A stretch of DNA of 64,000 nucleotides, from the NCBI RefSeq assembly GCF_024612015.1, contig NZ_CP102512.1, positions 10,416,001 to 10,480,000 of the forward strand. Reading direction: 5' to 3'. Shown piece after piece: positions 43,168 through 51,886 of the stretch. The notes beneath the pieces are model-generated. The model saw only the letters and a program-made list of their open reading frames with translations, was not told the DNA's origin and searched no databases. The translations under genes and the position numbers were made by a program. Each line of letters starts with the position of its first letter. The first letter of the stretch is position 1. The stretch is from Streptomyces sp. CA-210063 (GTDB lineage Bacteria > Actinomycetota > Actinomycetes > Streptomycetales > Streptomycetaceae).

Positions 43168-43989
43168 TCAGGCACGGCGGCCGATGGCGACGTAGGTGTT
43201 GCCGAAGAAGCGGAGGCCGCTCCTGTTCTGTTCGGCCTGTTTGAATGCCTCGTCCCAGCGGGCGATGTCGTCCGGGGTGATGAGGCCCTCGGCGAGCAGG
43301 GCGTCGCGGGCGGCCCAGGCGGGGCCGCGCATACCGGGTGGAGGTGTCATGACGTCGATGTGGCCCTCGTAGGCGATGACTTCGAGACCGGCCGCGGTGA
43401 GGAGTTCGTCGAGCCGGGTGCCTACGGTGAGGTCGTTGCCGCGGCGCCGGTGCAGTTCGCGGTAGCGCGCGTCCAACTCGTCGTACGCGGCGGGGGCACC
43501 CCGCAGCCGGAAGCCGCTCGCGTCGATGTCGACGAGGTACACAGCACCGCCGTCGGGCCTGGCCAGTGCGGCGAGGTGGTCCACGATCGCCTGCTCCCGG
43601 CCGCCGTTGTGGGCGAGGACGTGCCGGAGCATCACCACGTCGAACGTGGCCTCGGCCAGCCCGGTGGCGTCGGCGGTGCCGGTGTCGGTGTGCACGGGCA
43701 CGCCGGAGCGCTCGGCGAGCGCCGAGGCGACGGCCAGCGCGTCAGCGTCGCGGTCCACCGCCCATACGACCCCGTCGGGGCCGACGATGTCCGCCAACCG
43801 CACCGAGAGCGCGCCCGGTCCGCACCCCACGTCCGCGATCCGCGCCCCGGGCGCCACCCCGGCAGCCGTCCACAACTCGTGTTCACGTCGCTCGGCGATG
43901 TCGGCCATGAGCCGGTATCGCGCGATCTCCGAGTCGTCGAGGGTCAGTGAGTAGTCGGCCACTGGGTTCCTTCCCTGGTCCGTCGCCAT
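43168..43989 (-). CDS. Class I SAM-dependent methyltransferase
   Basis: A 273-residue methyltransferase. SAM-binding motif I IADVGCGPGALSVRLAD, motif II acidic VWAVDRDADAL, and FDVVMLRHVLAHNGG. The C-terminal half (LRRRGNDLTVGTRLDELLTA, VIAYEGHIDV) resembles ubiE/menG-like small-molecule methyltransferases. Start ATG 43989 with AGGAG 6 nt upstream. Stands alone; substrate unknown. The 266 bp to the next gene contain nothing I can support. Confidence 0.85.
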   Translation of the reverse strand: MATDQGRNPVADYSLTLDDSEIARYRLMADIAERREHELWTAAGVAPGARIADVGCGPGALSVRLADIVGPDGVVWAVDRDADALAVASALAERSGVPVHTDTGTADATGLAEATFDVVMLRHVLAHNGGREQAIVDHLAALARPDGGAVYLVDIDASGFRLRGAPAAYDELDARYRELHRRRGNDLTVGTRLDELLTAAGLEVIAYEGHIDVMTPPPGMRGPAWAARDALLAEGLITPDDIARWDEAFKQAEQNRSGLRFFGNTYVAIGRRA

Positions 43990-44255
43990 CGGCCGCTCCT
44001 ACGGCGGACTGACCACAAGGATCCATCTCCCCGCCGATGCCCGCTGCGCGGCCCCTGGTGGATTGTTCTCACCGCCGGCCAGGCCGGCGACGCTCCCGCC
44101 ATTACCGACGTCATGGCCCGCCTGCGCGTTCCCCGACGCCGTGGGCGGCCTCGCACCGGGCCGGACGTGGTTCCTTTCTCACTGAGCTGCTGATGCCGTC
44201 GTCTCAGGATCCGCCGCCTTGATGGGCGGCGGACCGATCCAGTCGGCCGGCTGCC

Positions 44256-44555
44256 TCATTGCTCGTCGAGACCGCCCTCATGCTCCAGATCAGCCATGAA
44301 CTGATCGTGCACCCTCAGCTCCCGCCCCCTGCCCGGACTCGTCAACACGATCGTCTTCGCCTCACCAAGTGCCTCGGGGCCGGCCCCAAGCAATTCGCGC
44401 GTGACGACTACCGCATCCAGTACCTCGACTCGGCGCTCACTCAGCAGGCGCTGCACTGCGGCCATCCCACCCTCATCCGCCAACAGCGGCCGACACTCCT
44501 CGACAAGCGCCTCAAGCCGACCCGCCCTCTCCGGATGCAGCCCTCTGATCGCCAT
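44256..44555 (-). CDS. Small hypothetical protein
   Basis: A 99-residue, mostly helical acidic protein, MAIRGLHPERAGRLEALVEE onward, with AVQRLLSERRVEVLDAVVVT in the middle. No signal, no known motif. GGAAGGGG lies 8 nt before ATG 44555; an in-frame GTG upstream is possible. Codon use is normal for the genome, which supports it being real. Not recognised. Confidence 0.55.
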   Translation of the reverse strand: MAIRGLHPERAGRLEALVEECRPLLADEGGMAAVQRLLSERRVEVLDAVVVTRELLGAGPEALGEAKTIVLTSPGRGRELRVHDQFMADLEHEGGLDEQ

Positions 44556-44743
44556 CACGCCGCCCCTTCCTCTCAAACAGACCCTTCCCTGATCATCCCC
44601 GACTCCAGCGGGCCCTGAGACTTACCCCGGTTTCCCCGGATCTCGAAGTCCATCGCACCCCTTGAGCTGGGGTGTTGCGACGACTCCTAGAACCCAAGTT
44701 GTCGGCGCGGGGCCTTGGTCCGTAGAGACGAGGCCCTGGCAGC

Positions 44744-45366
44744 TCAGGAGTTCAGCTCGAAACCCTGGCTGCTGGTGTTGCTGGCGCCGGGGCTGTTGAT
44801 GTTGTTGTTGGTGGTGATGTTGTTGAAGAACGGGAGGATGCCGCTGAGGTTGACCGGCAGAATTGACCCGCCGCCGCCGTCCCCATCTCCGTCGCAGTCG
44901 CCGCCCGTGATGGTCGTCGGATCACTGTCGCTGTCGGCGAGGCCACTGCCGACGCTCTCCACGGTGTTGGTGACCGTACAGGGGGCGTCCGTGGCGACAT
45001 CGACCAAGAGTTGGAAGGTGTAGTTCCCCTCGGGCACGGCAGTCCCGAAGTAGTTGATCGTTGTTTCCGTGACCTCGCAGTCGAAGACATCCGAATCCTG
45101 CGTGAGATCTGCGACGGTGAGACCCGTGGGAAGCTCGTCGTACACGCTGAGGGACGGCTGGTTCTCGACGACGTTCAGGGTGATGGTGTAGGTGCCCTGC
45201 CCACCCCGCGAGAAGGTTCCGGTGTGGCTTTTCTCGACGTCGATGCTTCCCTCCGACGGGGCTGGGAGGCTGCGGGCGTAGCGCCGACGGTGAACGGCAG
45301 GGCGCCGGCCAGCCCCAGCACCGTGGCCAGTGTGGCGATTCGCCGCCTCAACCCGACTTTCCTCAT
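44744..45366 (-). pseudogene. Secreted DUF11/isopeptide-like surface protein, frameshifted
   Basis: A good start (ATG 45366, AAAGGAG 8 nt upstream) opens a signal peptide RRRIATLATVLGLAGALPFT ending ATPAA near 45270, but the frame then ends at 45175. A different frame picks up at once with LPAPSEGSIDVEKSHTGTFS, then GGQGTYTITLNVVE and YDELPTGLTVADL, the DUF11 signature, continuing to 44744 with an acidic DGDGDGGGG stretch and an Asn-rich tail. One indel between about 45255 and 45290 would restore a roughly 205-residue exported surface protein. Real mutation or sequencing error cannot be told apart here. Confidence 0.75.
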
Positions 45367-45447
45367 GTGGAATTCTCCTTTGAACCTGTCATTGACCGCA
45401 GTTCTATGGTCGGGATGAAGATGGGTGCGACGCAGGCATGAGAATTG

Positions 45448-45487
45448 CACTCAAGGGGCACCAGCAAGGTGACCCACTCAAGGGGCA
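45448..45487. repeat. 13-bp direct repeat upstream of the DUF11 gene
   Basis: CACTCAAGGGGCA at 45448-45460 and 45475-45487, 27 bp apart start to start, 82-121 bp upstream of the surface-protein start; could be paired regulator sites. The gap 45367-45701 has no gene; it is AT-richer than its surroundings. Confidence 0.7.
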
Positions 45488-45701
45488 AATAGCCCCGTCA
45501 CCCGTTCGCTTCGACGGGCAGGTTTGAGCGAAGGCCGACAGCTGCAGCCTTTCCCTTGCATCGTCCCTCATCAGCCAATATCGCCCGGGCGATTGGGTGA
45601 AAGCGACGCAGAACCGTCATCGAAACAGCCCGGTTACGTTACTCGTCTGGGCGCTCTGCCCACTCCCAGGCGTGAATCCGAACAACTGGGCTCTCCATAG
45701 A

Positions 45702-46613
45702 ATGAGAAAAGCCTATAAATTATACCGATTGGCGCGGTGGATGGCGCGCTCGATGCTGGGCGTGCTGGTTTCCGGCGCCACCATCGGGGCGTGCTCCCCC
45801 GGCAGCCCCGCTGACAACGCGGCGCGTACTGCGGCTCTGCCCGTCGGTCATGGCCACGCACAGGCTGACAGCCGTCCGGCGGACTCCGTACTGCTGCGCG
45901 TCGAAGTGCAGGATGTCCTTCCCCACGATCCGCAAGCGTTCACCCAGGGGCTGGAGTTCCATGGCGGCACCCTCTACGAAAGCACCGGCCTGGTGGGCCG
46001 GTCCTCCGTGCGCGCCGGACAACCGGGGGAGCCGGCCACCGCGTACGCCGGACTGCCGGCGCCTCTGTTCGGCGAGGGCATCACTGTGTCCCGTGCCGGC
46101 CTCTGGCAACTCACCTGGCGCAACGGCATCGCCATTCAGCGTGATCCCACCACCCTCACGGAACGCCGCAGGGCCACCTACCAGGGAGAGGGATGGGGCC
46201 TGTGCCATCAACGCGTTGCCGGGCGGGAACGGCTGGTGATGAGCGACGGCACCGACCGGCTCACCTTCCGCGACCCAGACACCTTGAAGGCGACGGGTGG
46301 TGTCGACGTGCGCCACGACGGCCGTCCTGTGACTCAGCTCAACGAGCTGGAATGCGCACCCGACGGCTCTGTCTACGCCAACGTCCACCCGACGGACACG
46401 ATCGTGCGCATCGATCCGGCCACCGGTGCCGTCACCGCTCGCATCGACGCCACCGGCTTGCTCGCGCCGTCCGAACGTCGTAGTGCCCAAGTACTCAACG
46501 GCATCGCCGCCGTCCCAGGCACCAACCAGTTCCTGATCACCGGCAAGCTCTGGCCCCACATTTTCAAGGTCACTTTCACCTCGGTCGCCTCAGCAGGGCG
46601 GGACCGCTCTTAA
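45702..46613 (+). CDS. Glutaminyl-peptide cyclotransferase (plant/bacterial type), lipoprotein
   Basis: A roughly 303-residue five-bladed beta-propeller cyclase that turns N-terminal Gln into pyroglutamate on exported proteins. Signatures: PHDPQAFTQGLEFHGGTLYE, STGLVGRSSVR, GEGWGLCHQ, VTQLNELECAPDGSVYANV, VLNGIAAVPGTNQFLITGKL and WPHIFKV. Lipobox ATIGAC suggests membrane anchoring. The start is uncertain: ATG 45702 gives a basic n-region; ATG 45741 also precedes a plausible lipoprotein signal; neither has a strong SD. GTG 45597 in frame is possible but adds unlikely sequence. Confidence 0.85.
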   Translation: MRKAYKLYRLARWMARSMLGVLVSGATIGACSPGSPADNAARTAALPVGHGHAQADSRPADSVLLRVEVQDVLPHDPQAFTQGLEFHGGTLYESTGLVGRSSVRAGQPGEPATAYAGLPAPLFGEGITVSRAGLWQLTWRNGIAIQRDPTTLTERRRATYQGEGWGLCHQRVAGRERLVMSDGTDRLTFRDPDTLKATGGVDVRHDGRPVTQLNELECAPDGSVYANVHPTDTIVRIDPATGAVTARIDATGLLAPSERRSAQVLNGIAAVPGTNQFLITGKLWPHIFKVTFTSVASAGRDRS

Positions 46614-46753
46614 GGGGGCCTGGAGAGAGCCCACGGGACCATGACCTTCTGGTGCCGTCGCCATTCCCACCTGTCAGGGCTCTGCGACTGCCTCTACCTG
46701 CACGACAACCGTCCTCATCGCAGCCATCAACGGGTGGCCGTGCCCCCTGGCCC

Positions 46754-47284
46754 TCACTCAGCGGGATCCACGTTCCACGTAGCAGGCAGATCACTGCCGC
46801 AGAAGACACAGACGAAGTCGCCCTCGCGCACGATGTTGTGCTCCTGGCAGCCAGGGCACCGCCGGAATACCACCTCGTGGCTGAAGCCGGAGGGCCGCCC
46901 AAGCTCAACATCGTCCAGAGCACGAGCGACTGCCGACCAGGAGCTGATGTCCGGGCAATATCCGGTGGACTGGTTGCTGACCTCGCCCACAGCCCACCGG
47001 CCTGCCTCGCGTGCGAAGCTGATCTCACCTGCACTCAGAACCATGTCTCCGTCGGCACAGGCCACGTGCTCACTTCGCCGCGGCGCCAGCCGAAGCACAC
47101 CGTCCATACCGACCACGAAGGTGAACGGCTCGGCCAGCTCCGCCGCCGATCGCCCAGCGATCCAGCTGCCGAAGTCAGCCGCCGAGCCGATCCGACACCC
47201 GCCGCCACCAGACCGGACCGCAGTCTTCAGCTCGACCGGTCCGACATATCTGTAACCCCGCCCCCGCGCACTCACGTCAGCCAA
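46754..47284 (-). CDS. Hypothetical protein with C-terminal zinc ribbon
   Basis: A 176-residue soluble protein. The C-terminus CPGCQEHNIVREGDFVCVFC has two CxxC knuckles, a zinc ribbon. The rest (FTFVVGMDGVLRLAPRRSEH, REAGRWAVGEVSNQSTGYCP) matches a family of streptomycete hypothetical proteins I recognise only in outline. Start TTG 47284 with AGGAAG about 9 nt upstream; GTG 47275 is an alternative. Function unknown. Confidence 0.65.
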   Translation of the reverse strand: MADVSARGRGYRYVGPVELKTAVRSGGGGCRIGSAADFGSWIAGRSAAELAEPFTFVVGMDGVLRLAPRRSEHVACADGDMVLSAGEISFAREAGRWAVGEVSNQSTGYCPDISSWSAVARALDDVELGRPSGFSHEVVFRRCPGCQEHNIVREGDFVCVFCGSDLPATWNVDPAE

Positions 47285-47336
47285 CCTAGAGCACTTCCTA
47301 CCCGCGCCCTAGAATTAGGGCTCCGCCGCGACCTGG

Positions 47337-47616
47337 AAGAAGACGTTCGGGCATCACCCGCTGATGGCCTTCGTCGACCACGGCCGAGGCAGCAGCGGAG
47401 AGCCGGTCGCTGCTCTGCTGCGGCCCGGCAACGCGGGCAGCAACACCGCCGTCGACCGCATCACCACGGCCCAACTCGCCCTGGCCAGCTGCCAGAGAAA
47501 TCCCGGCGCGGGCGTCAGACACTGATCCGGACCGATTCCGGCTGCGGCACACACGAGTTCGTGGCCTGGCTGGCCAGACGCGGCCGTTGGCTGTCGCGTT
47601 ATGGCCGTAGGCTCAA
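47337..47616 (+). mobile_element. IS1380-type transposase remnant
   Basis: Reads KKTFGHHPLMAFVDHG then GEPVAALLRPGNAGSNTAVD, characteristic of IS1380-family DDE transposases; after a frameshift near 47500 the sequence continues TLIRTDSGCGTHEFVAWLAR (catalytic Asp region). Both ends of the gene and any terminal inverted repeats are missing, so it is an immobile fragment. The rest of 47285-47820 shows no other gene. Confidence 0.8.
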
Positions 47617-47820
47617 CCCTTTACAGGGCATTTGGTTGCCAAAGGGTGAAATGGCACCCCCCCTAGGTCCTGAACGTGTAGAAACCTGGCCTGGTCACCC
47701 CCTGGTACCGAGGCTCTTCCCCTTGCTGCAATGAAGAGAAGAGCCCGCCGGGCCGAGGTTGCCTGGACAGCGTTCACTCGACCCGACGGGCACCGACGAT
47801 CACCTATGGAGAGGTGTCTC

Positions 47821-47952
47821 GTGTCCAACAACCGTACCCCTGAGGCAGAGCCGCGTCACGGGCTCGTCGTGCGATTGAGCATGGTGTTCTCTGCCTGTTC
47901 AGCGCTCGTGAACATCGGGCGTCTGCTGCGTGAGTTGATGCTGCACCGCTGA
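47821..47952 (+). CDS. Small hypothetical protein (43 aa)
   Basis: GTG 47821 with GGAGAGG 6 nt upstream opens SNNRTPEAEPRHGLVVRLSM followed by VFSACSALVNIGRLLRELML, a possible amphipathic or short membrane helix. It ends 12 bp before a strong terminator, which supports a real transcript. Not recognised. Confidence 0.45.
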   Translation: MSNNRTPEAEPRHGLVVRLSMVFSACSALVNIGRLLRELMLHR

Positions 47953-47963
47953 CTTCTGTGATC

Positions 47964-47999
47964 ATGCCCCCTTCTCGTCTTCGGTCGCGAGGGGGGCAT
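47964..47999 (+). terminator. Rho-independent-type terminator
   Basis: ATGCCCCC-n4-CTCG... pairs with CGCGAG-GGGGGCAT around a TCTTCGGT loop, followed by cgttcttt. Strong GC stem with a short T-rich tail, after the small gene at 47821-47952. Confidence 0.8.
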
Positions 48000-48083
48000 C
48001 GTTCTTTGAGGAGCGGGCCTCGTTAGGATGCGCTGCGCGTCGCCCCCGAGGCGGCGCGGATCCGTTTCTGGAGGGGGATACCT

Positions 48084-48971
48084 GTGTTCGTGCTGTCCAT
48101 CTTGCTGCTCATAGCGGCGGTCGTGGTCTTTCTGGTCGGTCGTGGCCGTGACGGCGGGGGCTGGAAGCTCGGGGCGGTGCTGAGTGCGGTGGGGGGCGCG
48201 CTGGCCGGTGTGTTCGCCTGCGTCCATGTGGTGAGCGCCTATGAGGTCGGTGTGCCGGTGACCTTCGGCAGGGTCGGCGCGCCGTTGACGTCCGGCATCC
48301 AGTTCAAGTCGCCGTTCACCGAGGTCACGTCCTTCTCCACGCGGCCGGTGGACCTCAACCTCTACGACAAGGATGTGGTCGAGGTCCGTTCCTCGCAGGG
48401 CGGGGTGCTGTACGCGGACGTCACCATCAAGTGGGCGGTGGTGCCGGCGAAGGCGGTCTCGCTGTACCGGCTGGCGGGCAGTGAGGAGGCCGTCCAGGAG
48501 CGGCTGGTGCTGCCGGACAGCCGGGAGATCGTCCGCAATGTCTTCGCGAAGCACACCAGCGAGGAGGGCTATGCCTCCGCCCGCGAGCAGATCGGCGGGG
48601 AGATCGAGGACCTCATCAAGGAGCGCCTGGCGCCGCGCGGCATCGACGTCACTGCCGTCAATCTGCGCAACGTGAAGCCGTCGGACAAGCTGCAGGATCA
48701 GATCGACAAGACGATCCAGCAGGAGCAGGCCACCGCGCGGTCCGAGGAAGGGCAGCGTACGGCGGAGGCGGAGGCGGAGCGCAAGCGGATCGAGGCGGAG
48801 GGCATCGCCAACGCCAACAAGATCATCGAGAAGTCGCTGAGCGACAAGGTCCTTTACAACCAGTGCTTGGAGGCCTACAAGGAGGCCGCGAAGGCCAACC
48901 CGGTGTACGCGGTGCCGTGCGGTACGGACTCGGGCGGCACGCCGGTCATCGTGGACGGCAGCAAGAACTAG
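48084..48971 (+). CDS. SPFH/Band 7 (prohibitin-like) membrane protein
   Basis: A 295-residue SPFH protein. Two N-terminal hydrophobic segments (about residues 1-20 and 29-52), then the SPFH core (GVPVTFGRVGAPLTSGIQFK, VLYADVTIKWAV, EIVRNVFAKHTSEEGYASAR) and a coiled coil rich in Ala/Glu/Arg (ATARSEEGQRTAEAEAERKR). Expected to form large membrane microdomain rings or act as a protease-regulating scaffold. GTG 48084 with GGAGGGGG 7 nt upstream. Confidence 0.88.
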   Translation: MFVLSILLLIAAVVVFLVGRGRDGGGWKLGAVLSAVGGALAGVFACVHVVSAYEVGVPVTFGRVGAPLTSGIQFKSPFTEVTSFSTRPVDLNLYDKDVVEVRSSQGGVLYADVTIKWAVVPAKAVSLYRLAGSEEAVQERLVLPDSREIVRNVFAKHTSEEGYASAREQIGGEIEDLIKERLAPRGIDVTAVNLRNVKPSDKLQDQIDKTIQQEQATARSEEGQRTAEAEAERKRIEAEGIANANKIIEKSLSDKVLYNQCLEAYKEAAKANPVYAVPCGTDSGGTPVIVDGSKN

Positions 48972-49156
48972 CCCCGACCCCGTACAGGGCCGGCAAGCAC
49001 AGGGGGTAGCCAGAGGAATCCGAGCGGGAAGTCGTCCCTGTGCTCTGGGCTCCTGGCCGACCGCGAGCGGGAATGAAGACAAGGAGCGGGAGCCGGTCCG
49101 CTGGGCCGGCCGGCGTACCGCGCAGCGACTGCGGTGATCCGACACTCGACCGGGCT

Positions 49157-50065
49157 CTACCTCGCCCTGGCCGTCACCTCGTCGTCGACGGGAATGCCCA
49201 GCCGGCCGGCCAAGGTGGTGAGGGCCGTTCCCAGCGGGAGCGCGACCCGGGTGACGGCGTGCCGGTCGCCCCGGGTCGCGTCCAGGTTGACGATCAGCAC
49301 CGGCTTCCCGGCCTCGGCTGCCTGGCGGACGAACCGAAGCCCGGACATCACCGTCAGTGAGGAGCCCAGGACCAGCAGCGAAGCCGCCTCACGGACCAGC
49401 GAGCGGCAGTGCTCGACCCGCGGCGGCGAAACGGCCTCGCCGAAGAACACCACGTCCGGTTTGAGGATGCCGCCGCAGACCGTGCAGGGCACCACGCGGA
49501 AGTCCCCGACCTGATCGTCGGTGAGGTCGGCGTCGCCGTCCGGGTTGATTCCCGCGGCCGCCGGCTCGAAGCCCGCGTTGGCCTCCTCCAGCCGCCGGGC
49601 GAGTTCACGGCGCGGGCTGAACGCGCCGCACAAAAGGCAGACGACCCGCTCCAGGCTTCCGTGGAGTTCCACGACGCCCGCGCTGCCGGCGGCCTGGTGC
49701 AGGCCGTCGACGTTCTGGGTGATCACACCTGAGAGGAGGCCCTGCCGTCCGAACGCGGCCACGGCCCGGTGCCCGGCGTTGGGGCGGGCGCGGCCGAAGG
49801 TGCGCCAGCCGAGGTGGCTGCGCGCCCAGTACCGGCGCCGGGCCTGGCCGCTTGCGGTGAAGTCCTGGTAGGTCATCGGGGTGTGCCGACTCAGACTCCC
49901 GCCCTCGCCCCGGTAGTCGGGGATGCCCGACTCCGTGGAGATGCCCGCCCCACTGAGCACCAGCACACCGCCGGAGCTCAGCGCACCGGCGACGGGCTCG
50001 AGATCCGTGGTGCCCGGCGGCAGGTCCTCGGCAGGGGTCCAGCTCAAAGTGGGGCGCATGCGCAT
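49157..50065 (-). CDS. Sir2-family NAD-dependent deacylase
   Basis: A 302-residue sirtuin. NAD site VLSGAGISTESGIPDYRGEG, catalytic TQNVDGLHQAAGSAGVVELHG (Asn-Asp and His), zinc site CLLCG ... CTVCG, and KPDVVFFGEAV. Between the zinc half-sites lies an enlarged acidic insert (about 45 residues with DGDADLTDDQ). It should remove acyl groups from protein lysines, using NAD. Start ATG 50065 (or 50059). Not linked to a cluster. Confidence 0.92.
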   Translation of the reverse strand: MRMRPTLSWTPAEDLPPGTTDLEPVAGALSSGGVLVLSGAGISTESGIPDYRGEGGSLSRHTPMTYQDFTASGQARRRYWARSHLGWRTFGRARPNAGHRAVAAFGRQGLLSGVITQNVDGLHQAAGSAGVVELHGSLERVVCLLCGAFSPRRELARRLEEANAGFEPAAAGINPDGDADLTDDQVGDFRVVPCTVCGGILKPDVVFFGEAVSPPRVEHCRSLVREAASLLVLGSSLTVMSGLRFVRQAAEAGKPVLIVNLDATRGDRHAVTRVALPLGTALTTLAGRLGIPVDDEVTARAR

Positions 50066-50152
50066 GCCGCCCAGAGTACGGAACGCTGCCACCGCCGTTT
50101 CCGCTGTCGATGGCGTCGTCGACTCGGATGTCGCCGTGCACGATCCGCGGCG

Positions 50153-50311
50153 GGGGAGCGGTCCTCCGCGGACCTGGCCGCCCCCACCACAGCCCTGCTC
50201 GGCCGCCTCGACGATGCCGGCCAACTGCAGTACGCCGGACGCGCTACCGTCCTGAACCTCGCTGTCCGCCAGACCCTGGCCGCCGAACTCCAACCGGCAA
50301 CATCAAACCTT
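50153..50311 (+). pseudogene. Fragment of an ATP-dependent DNA ligase C-terminus
   Basis: Reads APTTALLGRLDDAGQLQYAG followed by RATVLNLAVRQTLAAELQPA, which resembles the OB-fold stretch of actinobacterial ATP-dependent DNA ligases (LLLGR..DGxLxYxGR). Nothing of the nucleotidyltransferase domain is present. A decayed fragment. Confidence 0.4.
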
Positions 50312-50902
50312 TCTCTTCCCGCTGATGTTGACGGGTCTCACGCAGCTCGGCGCCTGCCACTACGACCCGACGCGATCGGCTCGTCCGGCGGCACCGCTCG
50401 GACGACTTCGTACGGCAACCCCTACGGGATGCCCCTCAACGATCGGAAGCCGGCCGCCGACCCGGCCGTACCCTTCCTCCCGATGGAGCCGGGGGAGCGG
50501 GACATCCCAGCGCGTGCCGCTGTGCCGCGACCGCCGTCATCGCCGCCGCGTCCTCACGGCCCGGCTGCGCACCACGCGCCGCACCGGCCGCCCCTTGTAC
50601 GGCCCCGCCGAACACCAGCCGCCCGCGATGTCTGGGCAACTGCTCCTCGTCGGCCAGGAGGTAGGTGGTGTCAGCCTGGTAGAGCCCGCCCCGGGCCCAA
50701 TCCCGATCGGGGCACGGGAGAACGGGGTGCTCGTTACCGTCCGGTGACATTCATTGCATATCTGCAGCAAGCGTACAGAGCAACGGAAGAGCACCTTGAT
50801 GAGTCTTACGAGATGTCATGACCGGAAGGGCCATGGCGGGCCGCACGAGCGCGTGCCTCCTTCCGCATCCGGTCGCCTCGACACGCAACGCATGGGGGAA
50901 TC
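50312..50902. other. Intergenic region without recognisable gene
   Basis: About 590 bp. Several short frames are open on both strands, none with a ribosome site plus normal codon use. The leftward frame at 50436-50750 (ARGGLYQADTTYLLADEEQL in the middle) could be a decayed gene but I cannot assign it. Confidence 0.4.
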
Positions 50903-51508
50903 ATGAACGTCCGTATCCGTGGTACCCGGTTAGCGCTGGCCGCGCTGGCCACCGGGACCGTACTCACCCTGGCTGCCGCCCCGGCGATGGCTGCGGGCTC
51001 TCCCCGGTTCCTGGAACCGGGTGAGCTGCCGCCGCACCCGACGTCGCCCTGGTACGCCGGTCCGGTCGTCGCCGGGCAGCCCGAGCACCCGCCGGTCTGC
51101 GTCGGGGAGGCGCTGCCCTCCATCTCCAGCCACCGTGAGTACTGGACGGAGTACGACACCAACGCATTCCAGGTCACCGTGGTGGAGCGCAGTGAGCAGC
51201 GGGCCAAGGCGTTCGCCGCCCTGCTGCGTCAGAAGATCGCCGACTGTGCCGAGCGGCTCATGGAGGAGACTCCCGACCTCACGGCGACAGAGAAGAACTA
51301 CGGCACAATCGACGTCGAGGAAGGCGCGACCGTCCACGGCCTGCACACCGTCTCCGACTGGGGCTCCTCCGACGTCAGCCTGTTCTCGGTGGGCCGGGAC
51401 GGCAGGACCGTGACCTACGTCCGGTGGGCGCAGATGGGTACCTTCGAGCATGCTCAGGTCGCGGACTTCAAGGCGACCACGGTGACGGCTGTCAACAAGC
51501 TCTACTGA
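50903..51508 (+). CDS. Secreted hypothetical protein
   Basis: A 201-residue exported protein. Signal peptide MNVRIRGTRLALAALATGTV to cleavage after AMA (about residue 30). Mature part has one Cys pair (PPVCVGEALP and KIADCAERLM), and ends VRWAQMGTFEHAQVADFKAT. A streptomycete secreted family without known function, reminiscent of extracytoplasmic sensor-like domains. Followed directly by a strong double terminator. Confidence 0.72.
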   Translation: MNVRIRGTRLALAALATGTVLTLAAAPAMAAGSPRFLEPGELPPHPTSPWYAGPVVAGQPEHPPVCVGEALPSISSHREYWTEYDTNAFQVTVVERSEQRAKAFAALLRQKIADCAERLMEETPDLTATEKNYGTIDVEEGATVHGLHTVSDWGSSDVSLFSVGRDGRTVTYVRWAQMGTFEHAQVADFKATTVTAVNKLY

Positions 51509-51516
51509 GCCCGCCC

Positions 51517-51575
51517 GAGCCGCCCGTCCTGCACAGGCGAGGCGGGCGGCTCCCCCCGGCCGTTCCGGCCGGGGG
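51517..51575 (+). terminator. Tandem hairpin terminator
   Basis: Two adjacent perfect stems: GAGCCGCCCG (51517-51526) with CGGGCGGCTC (51543-51552), then CCCCCGGCCG-TTC-CGGCCGGGGG (51553-51575). It closes the secreted-protein gene and insulates cluster 2. Confidence 0.85.
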
Positions 51576-51587
51576 CTGGGCGTTGTC

Positions 51588-51716
51588 AACTTGGCTGACT
51601 GGCTGGGGCCCTGGGACGCCTTCAGCGTGATCTCCCCGCACTTACGGCCCTGTCGCCACCTCCTGACCGCTGCCGCCTACCGCGCTCAGATGGCCACTCG
51701 ATTCAAGGCCCGGTGA
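51588..51716 (+). mobile_element. Possible transposase C-terminal remnant
   Basis: Reads DWLGPWDAFSVISPHLRPCR then HLLTAAAYRAQMATRFKAR and a stop, matching the style of the C-terminal ends of streptomycete transposases. No start, no other part of the element. The remaining 51717-51886 contains leftward traces like AKQAGFRFVD but no intact gene. Confidence 0.35.
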
Positions 51717-51886
51717 GGATGCCGTGGGTGCCGATGCGGCGCCAGAGGACGTGCTGCGTGCCGCGGAGTATCGAGGAAGAAGGAGCAGTCGCTACGCCCG
51801 GCGAAGCGCAGGGCGGACGGTCCACGAACCGGAAACCCGCCTGCTTCGCGTGCTGCACGACGGTGTCGTTGATTCGGCCGTTCGCC

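Noticed and set aside
44037..44222. Short rightward frame between methyltransferase and small hypothetical gene
   Set aside because: Arg/Pro-rich composition typical of non-coding high-GC frames; no SD.
50436..50750. Leftward 104-codon frame near the ligase fragment
   Set aside because: No recognisable domain and no SD; may be decayed, not supportable as a gene.
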